Of a DNA stretch of 34,811 nt, positions 17,283 through 25,494 are shown piece by piece. The stretch comes from Bdellovibrionales bacterium (lineage in GTDB: Bacteria; Bdellovibrionota_C; UBA2361; SZUA-149; JAGRAN01): contig JAGRAN010000017.1 in NCBI GenBank assembly GCA_020434585.1, positions 1-34,811 of the forward strand, in the 5' to 3' direction. A model generated the notes under the pieces. The model made no database searches. It was not told the DNA's origin and saw nothing but the letters and a program-made list of their open reading frames with translations. The translations under genes were made by a program, and so were the position numbers. Numbering within the stretch: the stretch's first letter is position 1; every line of letters begins with the position of its first letter.

Positions 17283-18284
17283 TTAATCAACCAAGTCCTG
17301 GGCGTACGCAAACAGCGCCGAACTGCCGCCGGTGTGCCAAAAGAGAATATTCTCATCCCGTCCGATTTCGCCTTTGGCAATCAAATCTAACATTCCTCCG
17401 AAGGCTCGGCCGGCATACACAGGGTCGAGTAAAATACCTTCGGTTTTGGCCAGCAGGTTAATTGCGTTGCGCTCAAGGTCTCCGACAACACCGTAGCCCG
17501 CTCCAAGATATTCGTAGTTAATGTCGAAATCTTCGATGCTGAAAGAATTCTCGACGCCGATGCATGCAGCAGCCTCGCCAGTAATCTGCACGAGTTCCTG
17601 CTGATACGGCCGACCGTCTAACTTTTCCTGATCGACGCTGATTCCAAGAATCTGACTGCTGCAGCCGCTAAGCTTGGCACCCAGCGCAAGCCCGGCCTGA
17701 GTTCCGCCGGAACTTGTGGCAAAAAGGATTCGATCAATTTTCTGGTTCATCGAATCGAGCTGAGCGCAAGTTTCTATCAGAGCATCGATATAACCAAGAG
17801 CTCCAATTCCGTTTGAGCCGCCAACGGGAATGATATAGGGATTTTCCCCCTTGCGCCTTAGCTCGTCGGCGACTTCCCGCATCACTTGATTGCGTCTAGC
17901 TTTTTCGGTGAAGTTTAGCGATGCACCGAAGAATATGTCGAGCAGCAGATTGCCGTTGGGGACTTCGGGTTTTGGTCCGCCGAGTACTAATTCGCAGTTA
18001 AGTCCATAGCGTGCTGCGGCAGCCGCAGTTTGCCTGCAATGGTTCGATTGCGGCGCACCGGCAGTGATTACGGTATCGGCGCCAAGTTTGATTGCATCTG
18101 CGATAAGAAACTCAAGCTTCCTGGTTTTATTGCCGCCAGTAGCAAGTCCTGTTTGATCGTCTCGCTTAATAAAGAGGCGCGGTCCTCCGATGGCGTCGGC
18201 CAAAGCAGGAAGCTCGTGCAGCGGAGTTGGGAGAAAGGCCAATTCTACGCGATCTTTTGCAGCTAATTCTTGCTCAAACGACAT
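17283..18284 (-). CDS. PLP-dependent D-cysteine desulfhydrase / ACC deaminase family enzyme
   Basis: This 333-residue protein belongs to the fold-type II PLP group. GLATGGNKTRKLEF holds the PLP lysine (Lys53), QSNHCRQTA follows, and a phosphate-binding SSGGTQAG loop comes later. D-cysteine desulfhydrase splits D-cysteine to pyruvate, sulfide and ammonia; ACC deaminase splits 1-aminocyclopropane-1-carboxylate to 2-oxobutanoate and ammonia. I cannot separate the two by eye. The frame is open 19 codons upstream, but the ATG used here has GGAGAAG 4 nt before it. It is the first gene of a unit with the PQ-loop protein and is divergent from the Cys-rich lipoprotein. Confidence 0.85.
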   Translation of the reverse strand: MSFEQELAAKDRVELAFLPTPLHELPALADAIGGPRLFIKRDDQTGLATGGNKTRKLEFLIADAIKLGADTVITAGAPQSNHCRQTAAAAARYGLNCELVLGGPKPEVPNGNLLLDIFFGASLNFTEKARRNQVMREVADELRRKGENPYIIPVGGSNGIGALGYIDALIETCAQLDSMNQKIDRILFATSSGGTQAGLALGAKLSGCSSQILGISVDQEKLDGRPYQQELVQITGEAAACIGVENSFSIEDFDINYEYLGAGYGVVGDLERNAINLLAKTEGILLDPVYAGRAFGGMLDLIAKGEIGRDENILFWHTGGSSALFAYAQDLVD

Positions 18285-18441
18285 TATCTTCTCCGGGCTT
18301 TGAAGGGCTTGATAGGGAGGTGAAATCTTAACACGAAACAAGGTTTCTGTAAGCCAACACCATCTCTGTAATATCGATAGTTTTATATCGGTTTGATGAG
18401 CGCTATACTCTAAGACGGAATAATTTTAGGAGATTTAACAA

Positions 18442-18789
18442 ATGAGACTATTCAGGACGATTTTCTTCGCGCTTATTTTGGCTTCCGCTGCTTCTTGCTC
18501 CAAGAGCACGTATCATCACGGGGAGGGGGGAGATCCGGCTAAGTGCCCGTACATGAAGAAACATGCCTGTGAACACTGCGAGAAGTGTAACAAATGCTCA
18601 AAATGCTCGAAGTGCAAGAAAGGTGAGTGCACTAAGTGCGATAAGTGCATGAAAGGCGAGTGCCCGATGAAAAAATCTGGCGACGCCTGCCCCATGAAAA
18701 AATCGGGCGAAGCGTGCCCCATGATGGAGAAAGGCGAATGTGGCGCCGGTTCGGACAAGTGCTCCAGCGGGCATTCGAAAATGGAATAA
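18442..18789 (+). CDS. Cysteine-rich, metallothionein-like lipoprotein
   Basis: This 115-residue protein has a signal peptide ending ASAASC, so Cys19 should carry lipid and the mature protein sits in the envelope. The rest is packed with 15 Cys: CEHCEKC, then KCSKCSKCKK (43-60), and three 8-9-residue repeats of the type CPMKKSGDA (74-99). It looks like a metal-binding or redox polymer, possibly for copper or zinc given the Met and His (YHHGEGG), but the metal is not shown. Tandem CxxC spacing is clear; the protein has no known fold that I can name. AGGAG lies 10 nt before the ATG. The next gene starts one base after the stop. Confidence 0.75.
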   Translation: MRLFRTIFFALILASAASCSKSTYHHGEGGDPAKCPYMKKHACEHCEKCNKCSKCSKCKKGECTKCDKCMKGECPMKKSGDACPMKKSGEACPMMEKGECGAGSDKCSSGHSKME

Positions 18790-18790
18790 A

Positions 18791-19579
18791 TTGAAGCGAC
18801 TGAATCGATTATTTTCGGCTGCAGCGGCCGCACTATGCGGTCTGCTGCTGCCCGCCGCTCAGCCTAGCGCCGCTCAAGATAGCAATGCTGCTAGACCCTT
18901 TGTTGTGCTGGAGCTATTTACGTCTCAAGGTTGTTCAAGCTGTCCGCCGGCAGATAAGCTGCTTAGAGAAGTCGCCGAGAAAGCGCGTAGAGAGAAATCT
19001 AGAATTTATCCCCTGTCGTTTCACATCGATTATTGGAACTACATCGGCTGGACAGATCCGTACAGCGGCGCTAACGCAAGTGCGCGCCAGAGAGCGTATG
19101 CCGCCGCGATGAACGAGAGCGGCGTTTATACCCCCCAGCTTGTTGTTAATGGGGCGCAGCATTTTCCAGGGACGAGAGCTCGCCAGTTACAGGCTGCTAT
19201 TACGAGTTCCTTAAGTCATACCCCAAAGGCAGACGTAAGCTTATCTGGAGTTGAAAAGGTTTCTGCAAAAGAACTTAAGGTTCGTTACAGCTATAGCGGT
19301 GCAGCAAAGAACTCTCTGCTGCGGCTTGCGCTGGTAAACAGCCCAGACCCGAACTATGTCTCTCGTGGAGAGAATGCCGGAAGCACTCTTAGCCACACGA
19401 ATGTTGTCAGAGTCTTCAAGACTGTTGAGCTGGTGCAGGGCAGCGGAAGCGGCGAAGTTAGTTTGGAGCTGCCTGATGGGTTTACGCATAGCAACGCTCA
19501 AATTATTTCTCTGGTGCAAAATAAGGCCAACATGCACATTGATGGTGCTTCATCAATTGACCTAAGCGAAGTGTTGTAA
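18791..19579 (+). CDS. Secreted DUF1223 thioredoxin-like protein
   Basis: This 262-residue protein has a signal peptide (LKRLNRLF then an Ala/Leu-rich core, cleavage probably after PSAAQ). FVVLELFTSQGCSSCPPAD follows, the DUF1223 signature with a CxxC pair (Cys48, Cys51) in a thioredoxin-like fold. The C-terminal 130 residues are beta-rich. I use TTG right after the lipoprotein stop; the frame continues upstream, but only inside the lipoprotein gene, so the coupled TTG is the better start. DUF1223 proteins have no settled role. A dithiol site beside a Cys-packed lipoprotein suggests that it loads, reduces or guards those cysteines in the periplasm. Confidence 0.85.
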   Translation: MKRLNRLFSAAAAALCGLLLPAAQPSAAQDSNAARPFVVLELFTSQGCSSCPPADKLLREVAEKARREKSRIYPLSFHIDYWNYIGWTDPYSGANASARQRAYAAAMNESGVYTPQLVVNGAQHFPGTRARQLQAAITSSLSHTPKADVSLSGVEKVSAKELKVRYSYSGAAKNSLLRLALVNSPDPNYVSRGENAGSTLSHTNVVRVFKTVELVQGSGSGEVSLELPDGFTHSNAQIISLVQNKANMHIDGASSIDLSEVL

Positions 19580-19673
19580 GCTCTCTTACCCCCCATAGTT
19601 AAAAATTGGCAGACAGGCCGCCCAAGTCTGCTAAGCTGCCGGTGTCAATTTTATTCTCTGAGACTGAGGCCGG

Positions 19674-21278
19674 ATGGCTCTATCTGCAGCTAAGCGTCGT
19701 GTGATCGGCTACGGTACAGCGCTGCTCGTTATAGCAGCATTGCTGGCAGTCTACGTTGTTGTTGGAGCGGAGCAGCGGCGGCGCAAGGATTGCTGGCAAA
19801 GGATTGTCGCGAAAGTTAATCGAGGCGCTGATCTAAGCACCGGCGTCGACTTTGAGATTGGCAAATTTCAGGAGCTCGCTGAAGAAAGCCTAGTCGCCCG
19901 TTCAATTATGCTTTCGTTGTTTAAGGAATTATCGGAGCGAAAACACCAACCACTAACTGGAAGAGACCTCGAACAGCTGAAGTCTGGAACGGACGGGTAC
20001 CTAGATTTGCGTGACAGGCTGTACAAGACTGCCTTTTCGTACGAATGCGCAGTTGAAGTCACTGATGAGTTTGTCGTCAATAACTTAATAGATCCGATTG
20101 TCAGAATGAAAGCCGTCATGATGTCGCTGGCGGCGGCGCTGATGCTTAATGACAATTACATCCTCGCGATTTCGCTGTTCGAGCAGGATGATCGTTTGAG
20201 AAGGGTATTAAACGATCCTGATTCCGGGTTTGAAATAGGTCCGAATAGTCTGCGCGAAATCCGAAGAAAAGCCTCATCCCCGGTAGTCCGCTATCGTGTG
20301 CGCAGGGTGCTTAAGTTCTACGAAAAACATCGCGAAAAAATCCGCGCTGCCTCGGGGACAGAAGCAGCGTATCTGAAGGACAAGAATTTCGCGTATCTCG
20401 ACGCATTGATTCAGGGAAGCCCGTCGTTTCAGTTTATTCGAGATATACAAACCAACTCAATCATTCGACGAAACGTTTTAATGCTCGGCGACCTAGCAGA
20501 AGATTTTATCGAGGAAATCGGAAGGGAGGGGCTGGACAGTTTAAGTAAGTTCTTTGGAAATACTGTCGGTATGTACGAAGCACGAAAGGGCAAGCTTTAT
20601 CATGACGAGGAGGCGTTTAGTCAGTTGGCTGCACAGCTAAGGCCGCTCGACATATTGCTCGAGAAGACACCATTTCGCCTGACTGACAAATTCATTCCAG
20701 GACATTTTGGACATGTTGCGATTTGGCTTGGCTCGGAAAGCCAGCTGCGTGAGCTGGGAGTATGGGACGATCCGGTAGTGTCAAAGTTTCATGGCGAACT
20801 TGGTGGAGACGACCCACATGCGAAGCGAATTGTGGAAGCATTGAGAAGCGGTGTGCAGTTAAGTTCTCTCGATGAATTTCTGAACGTGGATGATTTAGCT
20901 GTGCTGCGGCCGACCGCGTTGTGGGAATATCCTGCTGAAGACAAGCGCCCGGACCAGCTTCGCGAGGCAGTGACGCTTGCACTGCGCCAAGTTGGAAAGA
21001 CGTACGATTTCAATTTCGACGTCAACACAACAGACAAAATTGTGTGCTCTGAACTAGCGTATGTTTCGTTTCCGACAATCCGTTGGGCGACCGACTCGCA
21101 AATGGGCCGGGATACAATTAGTCCCGATCGGGTAGCTGAGAAGTCGTTTAACGATACACCGCTGAGACTGATCACATTCTACCACGATGGCAAATTAGTT
21201 CCGAAAGGCGGCAACGGACGGAGCGACTTAGCGCTGATGCGGCGTTTGATGGAAAAGGATGTTGTATCAACTAAGTAA
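19674..21278 (+). CDS. YiiX/YebB-type permuted papain-like protein, membrane-anchored
   Basis: This 534-residue protein begins with a membrane segment (about 10-30), then a helical region of about 290 residues. The C-terminal third carries the permuted NlpC/P60 (YiiX/YebB, PF05708-type) marks: PLDILL, PGHFGHVAIWLG with catalytic His344 or His347, and DKIVCSELAY with candidate nucleophile Cys458 and Glu460. This clan includes peptidases, amidases and LRAT-like acyl-handling enzymes. Family members are usually much shorter (about 200 residues), so the helical region is an addition. The last 20 nt overlap the PlsC-type gene, so the two are translationally linked, which favours a lipid-related substrate. 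Confidence 0.75.
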   Translation: MALSAAKRRVIGYGTALLVIAALLAVYVVVGAEQRRRKDCWQRIVAKVNRGADLSTGVDFEIGKFQELAEESLVARSIMLSLFKELSERKHQPLTGRDLEQLKSGTDGYLDLRDRLYKTAFSYECAVEVTDEFVVNNLIDPIVRMKAVMMSLAAALMLNDNYILAISLFEQDDRLRRVLNDPDSGFEIGPNSLREIRRKASSPVVRYRVRRVLKFYEKHREKIRAASGTEAAYLKDKNFAYLDALIQGSPSFQFIRDIQTNSIIRRNVLMLGDLAEDFIEEIGREGLDSLSKFFGNTVGMYEARKGKLYHDEEAFSQLAAQLRPLDILLEKTPFRLTDKFIPGHFGHVAIWLGSESQLRELGVWDDPVVSKFHGELGGDDPHAKRIVEALRSGVQLSSLDEFLNVDDLAVLRPTALWEYPAEDKRPDQLREAVTLALRQVGKTYDFNFDVNTTDKIVCSELAYVSFPTIRWATDSQMGRDTISPDRVAEKSFNDTPLRLITFYHDGKLVPKGGNGRSDLALMRRLMEKDVVSTK

Positions 21279-22524
21279 GAGGGTCGCGCGCTTTGTCGTT
21301 GGACAATTCTTCCGACGCATTACAATTGGCGGAGAGCCAGCGCTGGAGTCTGGACCGCTGCTGATAGTCTGCAACCATCAAAACAGTATTGTTGATCCGC
21401 TGCTCGTTATTCGATGTTTTGAGCGGGAACTATGGTTTATCGCAAAATCTACGTACTTTAACGGAAGTTTTATTTCGGCTCTGCTGCGCTCAATCAACAT
21501 GGTGCCGGTAAAGCGCAGGCAGGATTTTCCGAACGGTGAAGTTGACAATCAAAAAATGTTTCAGTTTACGACGGATGCTTTGGCTAAGGGCAAGGCGATT
21601 TTGATCTTTCCTGAAGGCTTGAGCCTGGGGGTCCGCAAACTTCAACCGATAAAAACTGGTGCAGCACGAATTTCGCTGCAGGCCGAGGCAGACAATAAGT
21701 TCTCGCTGGGTCTCAAAGTTCAGGCGGTCGGAATAACATATACAGACGTTCAGCGATTCAGAAGTTCTGCCCACGTTGTGTTGGGCAAGCCGTTCAGCGT
21801 CCGCGAGCTTTATCAAGATGCCAGCGAGGGTGACCGCGATATAACTGCAGTTTTAACAGAACGAATCGAGACTGAGCTGCGAGGTCTTACAGTTGATGTA
21901 GCTGAAGTCGAACAGAATAGACTGGTAGAGCAGATCGCGAAGCTCTATGCCTCGGCTGACCGTGCGGCGGATGATTTTAATCGTCTACATCAGGTGGCCG
22001 AACGCGTGGCGCAACTCTCTGCCGCTCGTCCAGGTGCACGTGATACCATCGCCCGCAGGCTTTCGGCCTACGAAGAGGCGGCGTCGCTTTGGAACATTGA
22101 TATCGATCGGCCACTAAAGCAGCAAATGAACCCAATAGCCGTAAGGCTGCTAACGCCTGCAGTTGTGTTCGGCTATATTAGCCATTACCTGCCTTATAAG
22201 TTGATTGGTCCCCTAGGCCGAGCAATCATCGATCACCCGGCCTCAATAGCTTCAATGAAAATCTTACTTGGAATCGTCGTTTACCCGATTTGGTACCTGT
22301 GCTTGTTCTTTTTGGGATTGGCCTGCGGTATTAGTTCCGGCTTGGCGTCTCTGTTGGTGCTTGCAGTAATCCTAGCTGGCCTGCTGGCCAACAAATACTA
22401 CGACGGCGTTCACCTGTATCTGGTTAATGGTAAGGGCAGCCCGCTGGACGCCCTTTTGTCCGTTCGCAATGAGCTTATTTACGAATTAGACAGGCTTAAC
22501 CGGGAGTCTTCGCAGCAGGGTTAG
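21259..22524 (+). CDS. PlsC-type glycerolipid acyltransferase
   Basis: This 421-residue protein has acyltransferase block I as NHQNSIVDPLL (His40, Asp46), a spacing like the GPAT/DHAPAT-type group. INMVPVKR follows, then the block III motif FPEG (117-120). The family moves an acyl chain from CoA or ACP to glycerol-phosphate or lysophospholipid. The C-terminal part is long: a helical region at about 215-280 and two hydrophobic segments (about 333-375), giving membrane attachment. The ATG lies inside the preceding gene (20-nt overlap) with AAAAGG just before it. No other gene follows on the strand until the second island. Confidence 0.82.
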   Translation: MLYQLSKRVARFVVGQFFRRITIGGEPALESGPLLIVCNHQNSIVDPLLVIRCFERELWFIAKSTYFNGSFISALLRSINMVPVKRRQDFPNGEVDNQKMFQFTTDALAKGKAILIFPEGLSLGVRKLQPIKTGAARISLQAEADNKFSLGLKVQAVGITYTDVQRFRSSAHVVLGKPFSVRELYQDASEGDRDITAVLTERIETELRGLTVDVAEVEQNRLVEQIAKLYASADRAADDFNRLHQVAERVAQLSAARPGARDTIARRLSAYEEAASLWNIDIDRPLKQQMNPIAVRLLTPAVVFGYISHYLPYKLIGPLGRAIIDHPASIASMKILLGIVVYPIWYLCLFFLGLACGISSGLASLLVLAVILAGLLANKYYDGVHLYLVNGKGSPLDALLSVRNELIYELDRLNRESSQQG

Positions 22525-22752
22525 CCCTAGCTTGATTTCCCATAGAACTCCTCGTATTCTTCGACACCTTCAATTCCCATCCGAGTAGATGACACGAGCA
22601 CCGTGAGCCCGGACGCGGCATAGAGCCCGTGCGCGCTCGCGGTTTGGCTTCACGTACCCTCATTGGTTCACCAAGAAGGTTGCCAAACTTTTCCCGATCA
22701 GTCGTATCTCCCTGAATTCCCACACAGTTTCCTCACGGAAGGAGGTCCAATA
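22525..22752 (+). other. Structured leader upstream of the cupin-like gene
   Basis: The 228 bases differ in style from the flanks. An imperfect stem, ACCGTGAGC (22600-22608) with GCTCGCGGT (22635-22643, one G-U pair), is followed by GTTTGGC (22642-22648) with GCCAAAC (22682-22688). The two stems share bases, so they could be alternatives. A small TTCC-TCAC-GGAA hairpin sits directly before the SD. This could be a control leader; no known riboswitch is recognised. Confidence 0.3.
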
Positions 22753-23550
22753 GTGCATACCAGGGTGTTTCCGATCGTCAACTTGGCCCAGCTGCTGCAT
22801 CCGCTGCAACTGCGGTCCGGCTGCACAGAGTCGCTTGACTGGGCACCGCTCGAAGGTGGAGCACGTCTCCATCAGTTGGGCACGTTGACCACAGCTCGCG
22901 CTTCTCGCGGCCAGGTGGCGAAGCCGATTGCCGGCCTGCTAGCCAGCGCCGCGCAGCCCGCCCGCATTCCGGTCGCCCTCGATGGTTCGCCATGGCGCCG
23001 CGGTTGGTCGATCGTGATACCGATCGTCGGAGCTGCCGCCATCGGAGACCGTCGCATCGAGGAGCAGCATCTCGCCGCGATCCCTCCGGGAAGCGACGAG
23101 GAACTACTGACGCTAGATGCAGACTCGGTGGTGATGATGTTTCACCCGGGACAGCATGCCTGCCAGCGCGAAGCGTTCGTTCGCGGTTCGCTGGACGGGC
23201 TCCTCAGAACGACGGCTGTCAACCAGCGCTTCCTTCGCGATGCGTATCGTGAAGGTTGGGAAGGTGGTGTTGTCGCGTATCGCTTCGATGGATCGGACGG
23301 CGACAGCGGAGTGAACATCTCGCTCCTTGAGCTGCCTGCATTGCGGCGTCAGGAGACTCACCGTCACGGAAATCGAGGCGAGTTCTCGATGCTCATCGGC
23401 GGCGGCGGGCGAATCGAAGTCGGAAGTGAGACGCTGACCGGCGGCTGCTTCGATCTCGAAGGTCCTCGTACGATGCACCAGCTGCGTGTTCTCGAACCGT
23501 GCTGGGCGCTCCAGGTGAGTCTCGATGGAGTCGAGCTGGAGACGGACTGA
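22753..23550 (+). CDS. Cupin-domain protein of unknown function (second island)
   Basis: This 265-residue protein starts at GTG, with a perfect GGAGGT 6 nt upstream. The frame is open 30 codons earlier, but without an SD. The C-terminal 70 residues show a cupin pattern: HRHGNRGEF (His203, His205, Glu210), a Gly-rich turn IGGGG, then GPRTMHQLR with His242. Together these would hold one metal ion. Residues 110-175 (MMFHPGQHACQRE) may be a degenerate first cupin, as in bicupin proteins. The substrate is unknown. GC-rich codons with many C-ending Phe and Ile codons set it apart from both neighbours, suggesting transfer. No neighbour shares its function. Confidence 0.6.
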   Translation: MHTRVFPIVNLAQLLHPLQLRSGCTESLDWAPLEGGARLHQLGTLTTARASRGQVAKPIAGLLASAAQPARIPVALDGSPWRRGWSIVIPIVGAAAIGDRRIEEQHLAAIPPGSDEELLTLDADSVVMMFHPGQHACQREAFVRGSLDGLLRTTAVNQRFLRDAYREGWEGGVVAYRFDGSDGDSGVNISLLELPALRRQETHRHGNRGEFSMLIGGGGRIEVGSETLTGGCFDLEGPRTMHQLRVLEPCWALQVSLDGVELETD

Positions 23551-23670
23551 TCGTCAGTATGCCTAAGTCACAGAGAATGTGATTGCGGACTGATACTGAC
23601 TGCGGGCTGACTGATAATGTTGAAAAGGGCACGTCAAGCCATCCCGCAGTCTATTTCAAAGGCTGGTCGA

Positions 23671-24570
23671 CTAGCCGTTAGAGCTCGAAAATAATTGGCG
23701 GACCGTTCGTCGAACGAAATTGTTGTCGACGAATACCAAGATTGCGACCAGCATGGCTACGTTGAAATAAAAAACGGCTGGAGACAGGAGGGCAGCAACC
23801 GTCGTATGAAACGCAGCCATTAAGACCAGCATTGGTGTGCGAAACAACGGAAACCAAACTGCAATTGGGAAAGTAGTTTCAAGAATTATCGTTGCATAAC
23901 TTCCAACAATCGAGAACGCAGGGGCATGAAACAGGTCAACAGTAGGGTACCTGAACCACTGGTAGCTGAAGCTGGTGTAATACAAAGCATCTCCGTTCTG
24001 CCAGTAAGCTAGTTTTGTTGGGCCGCAGGATAAATAAATGATTGCGATTGAACATTGCAGCAGCCGTAAAGCCCAGACTGAGCGAAGCTGGTTGGTCTGC
24101 GATTTCCCCAGGCGCTTGTTGTCTAACGAATAGGAAGCTCCGAGCGGCGCAAAACAGCTGATAAACAGCAGAAGTACCGCAACCTGGTCCTGTCCGTTCA
24201 CCATCCAAGTATTCCTGGTAACCATCGATGCGTAGCACAGAAATAGAATAATGTTTGCAAGGCGCGTAAATAAGCCGGCGGTAAAACACAAACCGGCGGC
24301 AAACATTATGCCGAAGACTGACCAAACAAATTCCGGTGAGCCGCCGTAACCAAAGATTGACCAGCCGGCGTGTCCCTGCTCGCGAAGCAACCAAAGTGGG
24401 ACAGTCGCATTTTCGCCGTAAAAGCGCTCCCAGTTGGGGATGCTAATCAGCAGGATATGAAGGACGAACAAGCCCAACGCAATTCTGAAAACACCTAAGG
24501 CCTCAGTTGTGCTCTGGCCAAACCAGAACTCGTCGAAGGCGGAAACTAATTTATTGCTTTTTCGCGGCAT
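23671..24570 (-). CDS. HTTM-domain membrane protein (vitamin K carboxylase-like)
   Basis: This 299-residue protein matches the HTTM type (the membrane domain related to vitamin K-dependent gamma-carboxylase). It begins with LGVFRIALGLFVLH, has a periplasmic loop with WERFYGENATVPLW, and later LRLLQCSIAIIYLSCGPTKL followed by a W-rich loop ending SYQWFRYP. About eight membrane segments fit. Gamma-carboxylase has a long luminal domain; this protein stops after the membrane part. Its ATG lies within the end of the upstream gene (25-nt overlap) with GGAA 7 nt before it, so the pair is coupled. The stop codon lies in a near-palindrome (23661-23676). Function unknown; a lipid- or glycan-related enzyme is plausible. 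Confidence 0.75.
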   Translation of the reverse strand: MPRKSNKLVSAFDEFWFGQSTTEALGVFRIALGLFVLHILLISIPNWERFYGENATVPLWLLREQGHAGWSIFGYGGSPEFVWSVFGIMFAAGLCFTAGLFTRLANIILFLCYASMVTRNTWMVNGQDQVAVLLLFISCFAPLGASYSLDNKRLGKSQTNQLRSVWALRLLQCSIAIIYLSCGPTKLAYWQNGDALYYTSFSYQWFRYPTVDLFHAPAFSIVGSYATIILETTFPIAVWFPLFRTPMLVLMAAFHTTVAALLSPAVFYFNVAMLVAILVFVDNNFVRRTVRQLFSSSNG

Positions 24571-25211
24571 TGATAGGTTCCAAAATCAGTGACTGTTTCA
24601 GGTCCGTAATATTTCCCCTGTCTAAACGCTTCACGCGGCGAGAGAACCGGACGGCTGATCATGGCAATTCGAACAGACCTCAGCTTCCAACCTTTGTTGG
24701 TTTGTTTGCGGCAAAGGTGCTGCGCAAACGCATTCAGTGGTTCTTCTCTATTGTAAATATTTAAGTGGAACTTTACTTCTCTGAAATCGAAAAATTGGCG
24801 CTGCGGCCAGCTGCGCTCGCCTTGATTCTCAAGTTGAATCCACTTCTGGCTGCCGTCCTCCATGACTGCCCATACGGAGTAATACCAGTGACTCTTCGGC
24901 GGCGGAGCAAACATTCTCCAATGAGTGGCCAACCCAAGGAACCACGAGAGCCGGTCAAGTTGCCACACGACATAACGCCATCTAGCGTCAAACGCTGATG
25001 TAGGATTCGCCGTTCGTGGGGTTGCGGCAGAGCCGGATGTAACAACGGCTGATGCGTTTACGAGCGGCGGCAGGACATTGGCACGAACCTGCATCCCTAA
25101 AACAAACACTATAAACAGGGAGATTAATCCTTTGCGCAGCTTGCTTGTCCGCAGCTTCTTGTGCGTCTTTGTGTTTATCAGTGTTTTGTCAGCGTCGTCC
25201 TCTTTGGTCAT
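24546..25211 (-). CDS. Single-pass partner of the HTTM protein
   Basis: This 221-residue protein has a charged start, one membrane segment (about 26-43), and an extracytoplasmic domain with WQLDRLSWFLGLATHWRMFAPPP. A beta-rich region with WAVMEDGSQKWIQL follows. The WRMFAPPP-type stretch is typical of the soluble domain found with HTTM proteins, either fused or as a neighbour. It overlaps the HTTM gene and comes first in the unit, so the two probably form one complex, with the soluble part supplied in trans. Confidence 0.65.
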   Translation of the reverse strand: MTKEDDADKTLINTKTHKKLRTSKLRKGLISLFIVFVLGMQVRANVLPPLVNASAVVTSGSAATPRTANPTSAFDARWRYVVWQLDRLSWFLGLATHWRMFAPPPKSHWYYSVWAVMEDGSQKWIQLENQGERSWPQRQFFDFREVKFHLNIYNREEPLNAFAQHLCRKQTNKGWKLRSVRIAMISRPVLSPREAFRQGKYYGPETVTDFGTYQCREKAIN

Positions 25212-25494
25212 TGTTTTGATAAAGTATTGGAAGAGTTATTTGTCCCAGGGCAATGTTAACCACGTAGCTTTGGGAGCTTCAAGCGCCAAGCCAGAATGTT
25301 GCGACCGTTGGTAATGCCGAGGAAATAGGTGCCGAGATGTGAGATTACTTGCGAACTTCAGTGGCGCTGCATCTGAAATTGCCGAGTGGCTTTTAACGCT
25401 GAGCTGCGATATTGTCTCCTGGCTTGAATGGGTTGGGATGCTTGTATTCTGCCCCTTTTCGGCGAGCACGTTACACAACAGGAGGCAACAGATT
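25212..25494 (+). promoter_or_regulatory. Upstream region and possible long leader of the cold-shock gene
   Basis: This 283-bp gap separates the divergent HTTM unit from the cold-shock gene. The cold-shock frame stays open upstream to 25339, but no family member extends that way, so it is not coding. Cold-shock genes often have long 5' leaders that fold differently at low temperature, and the spacing would allow that. I cannot place a promoter with confidence. Confidence 0.3.

Noticed and set aside
18601-18740. Tandem repeats that might be a CRISPR or satellite array
   Set aside because: The units are 24-27 bp, in frame, and encode CPMKKSG-type peptide repeats; there are no spacers.
18516-18833. 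105-residue minus-strand frame rich in His, Phe and Ser over the Cys-rich lipoprotein
   Set aside because: It is the mirror of the Cys/Lys codon repeats of the lipoprotein gene; no SD, and its repeats follow from the other strand.
22663-22752. TTG-initiated extension of the cupin-like gene
   Set aside because: No SD precedes the TTG and the stretch looks like a structured leader; the GTG downstream has a perfect GGAGGT at 6 nt.
23551-23670. Terminal repeat of the second island (ACTGATA repeats and a near-palindrome at 23661-23676)
   Set aside because: No matching sequence in either orientation was found on the left side of the island, so no element ends can be claimed.
25339-25494. N-terminal extension of the cold-shock protein frame
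   Set aside because: No cold-shock protein starts this way, the extension is hydrophobic and unlike the family, and a good SD precedes the internal ATG.
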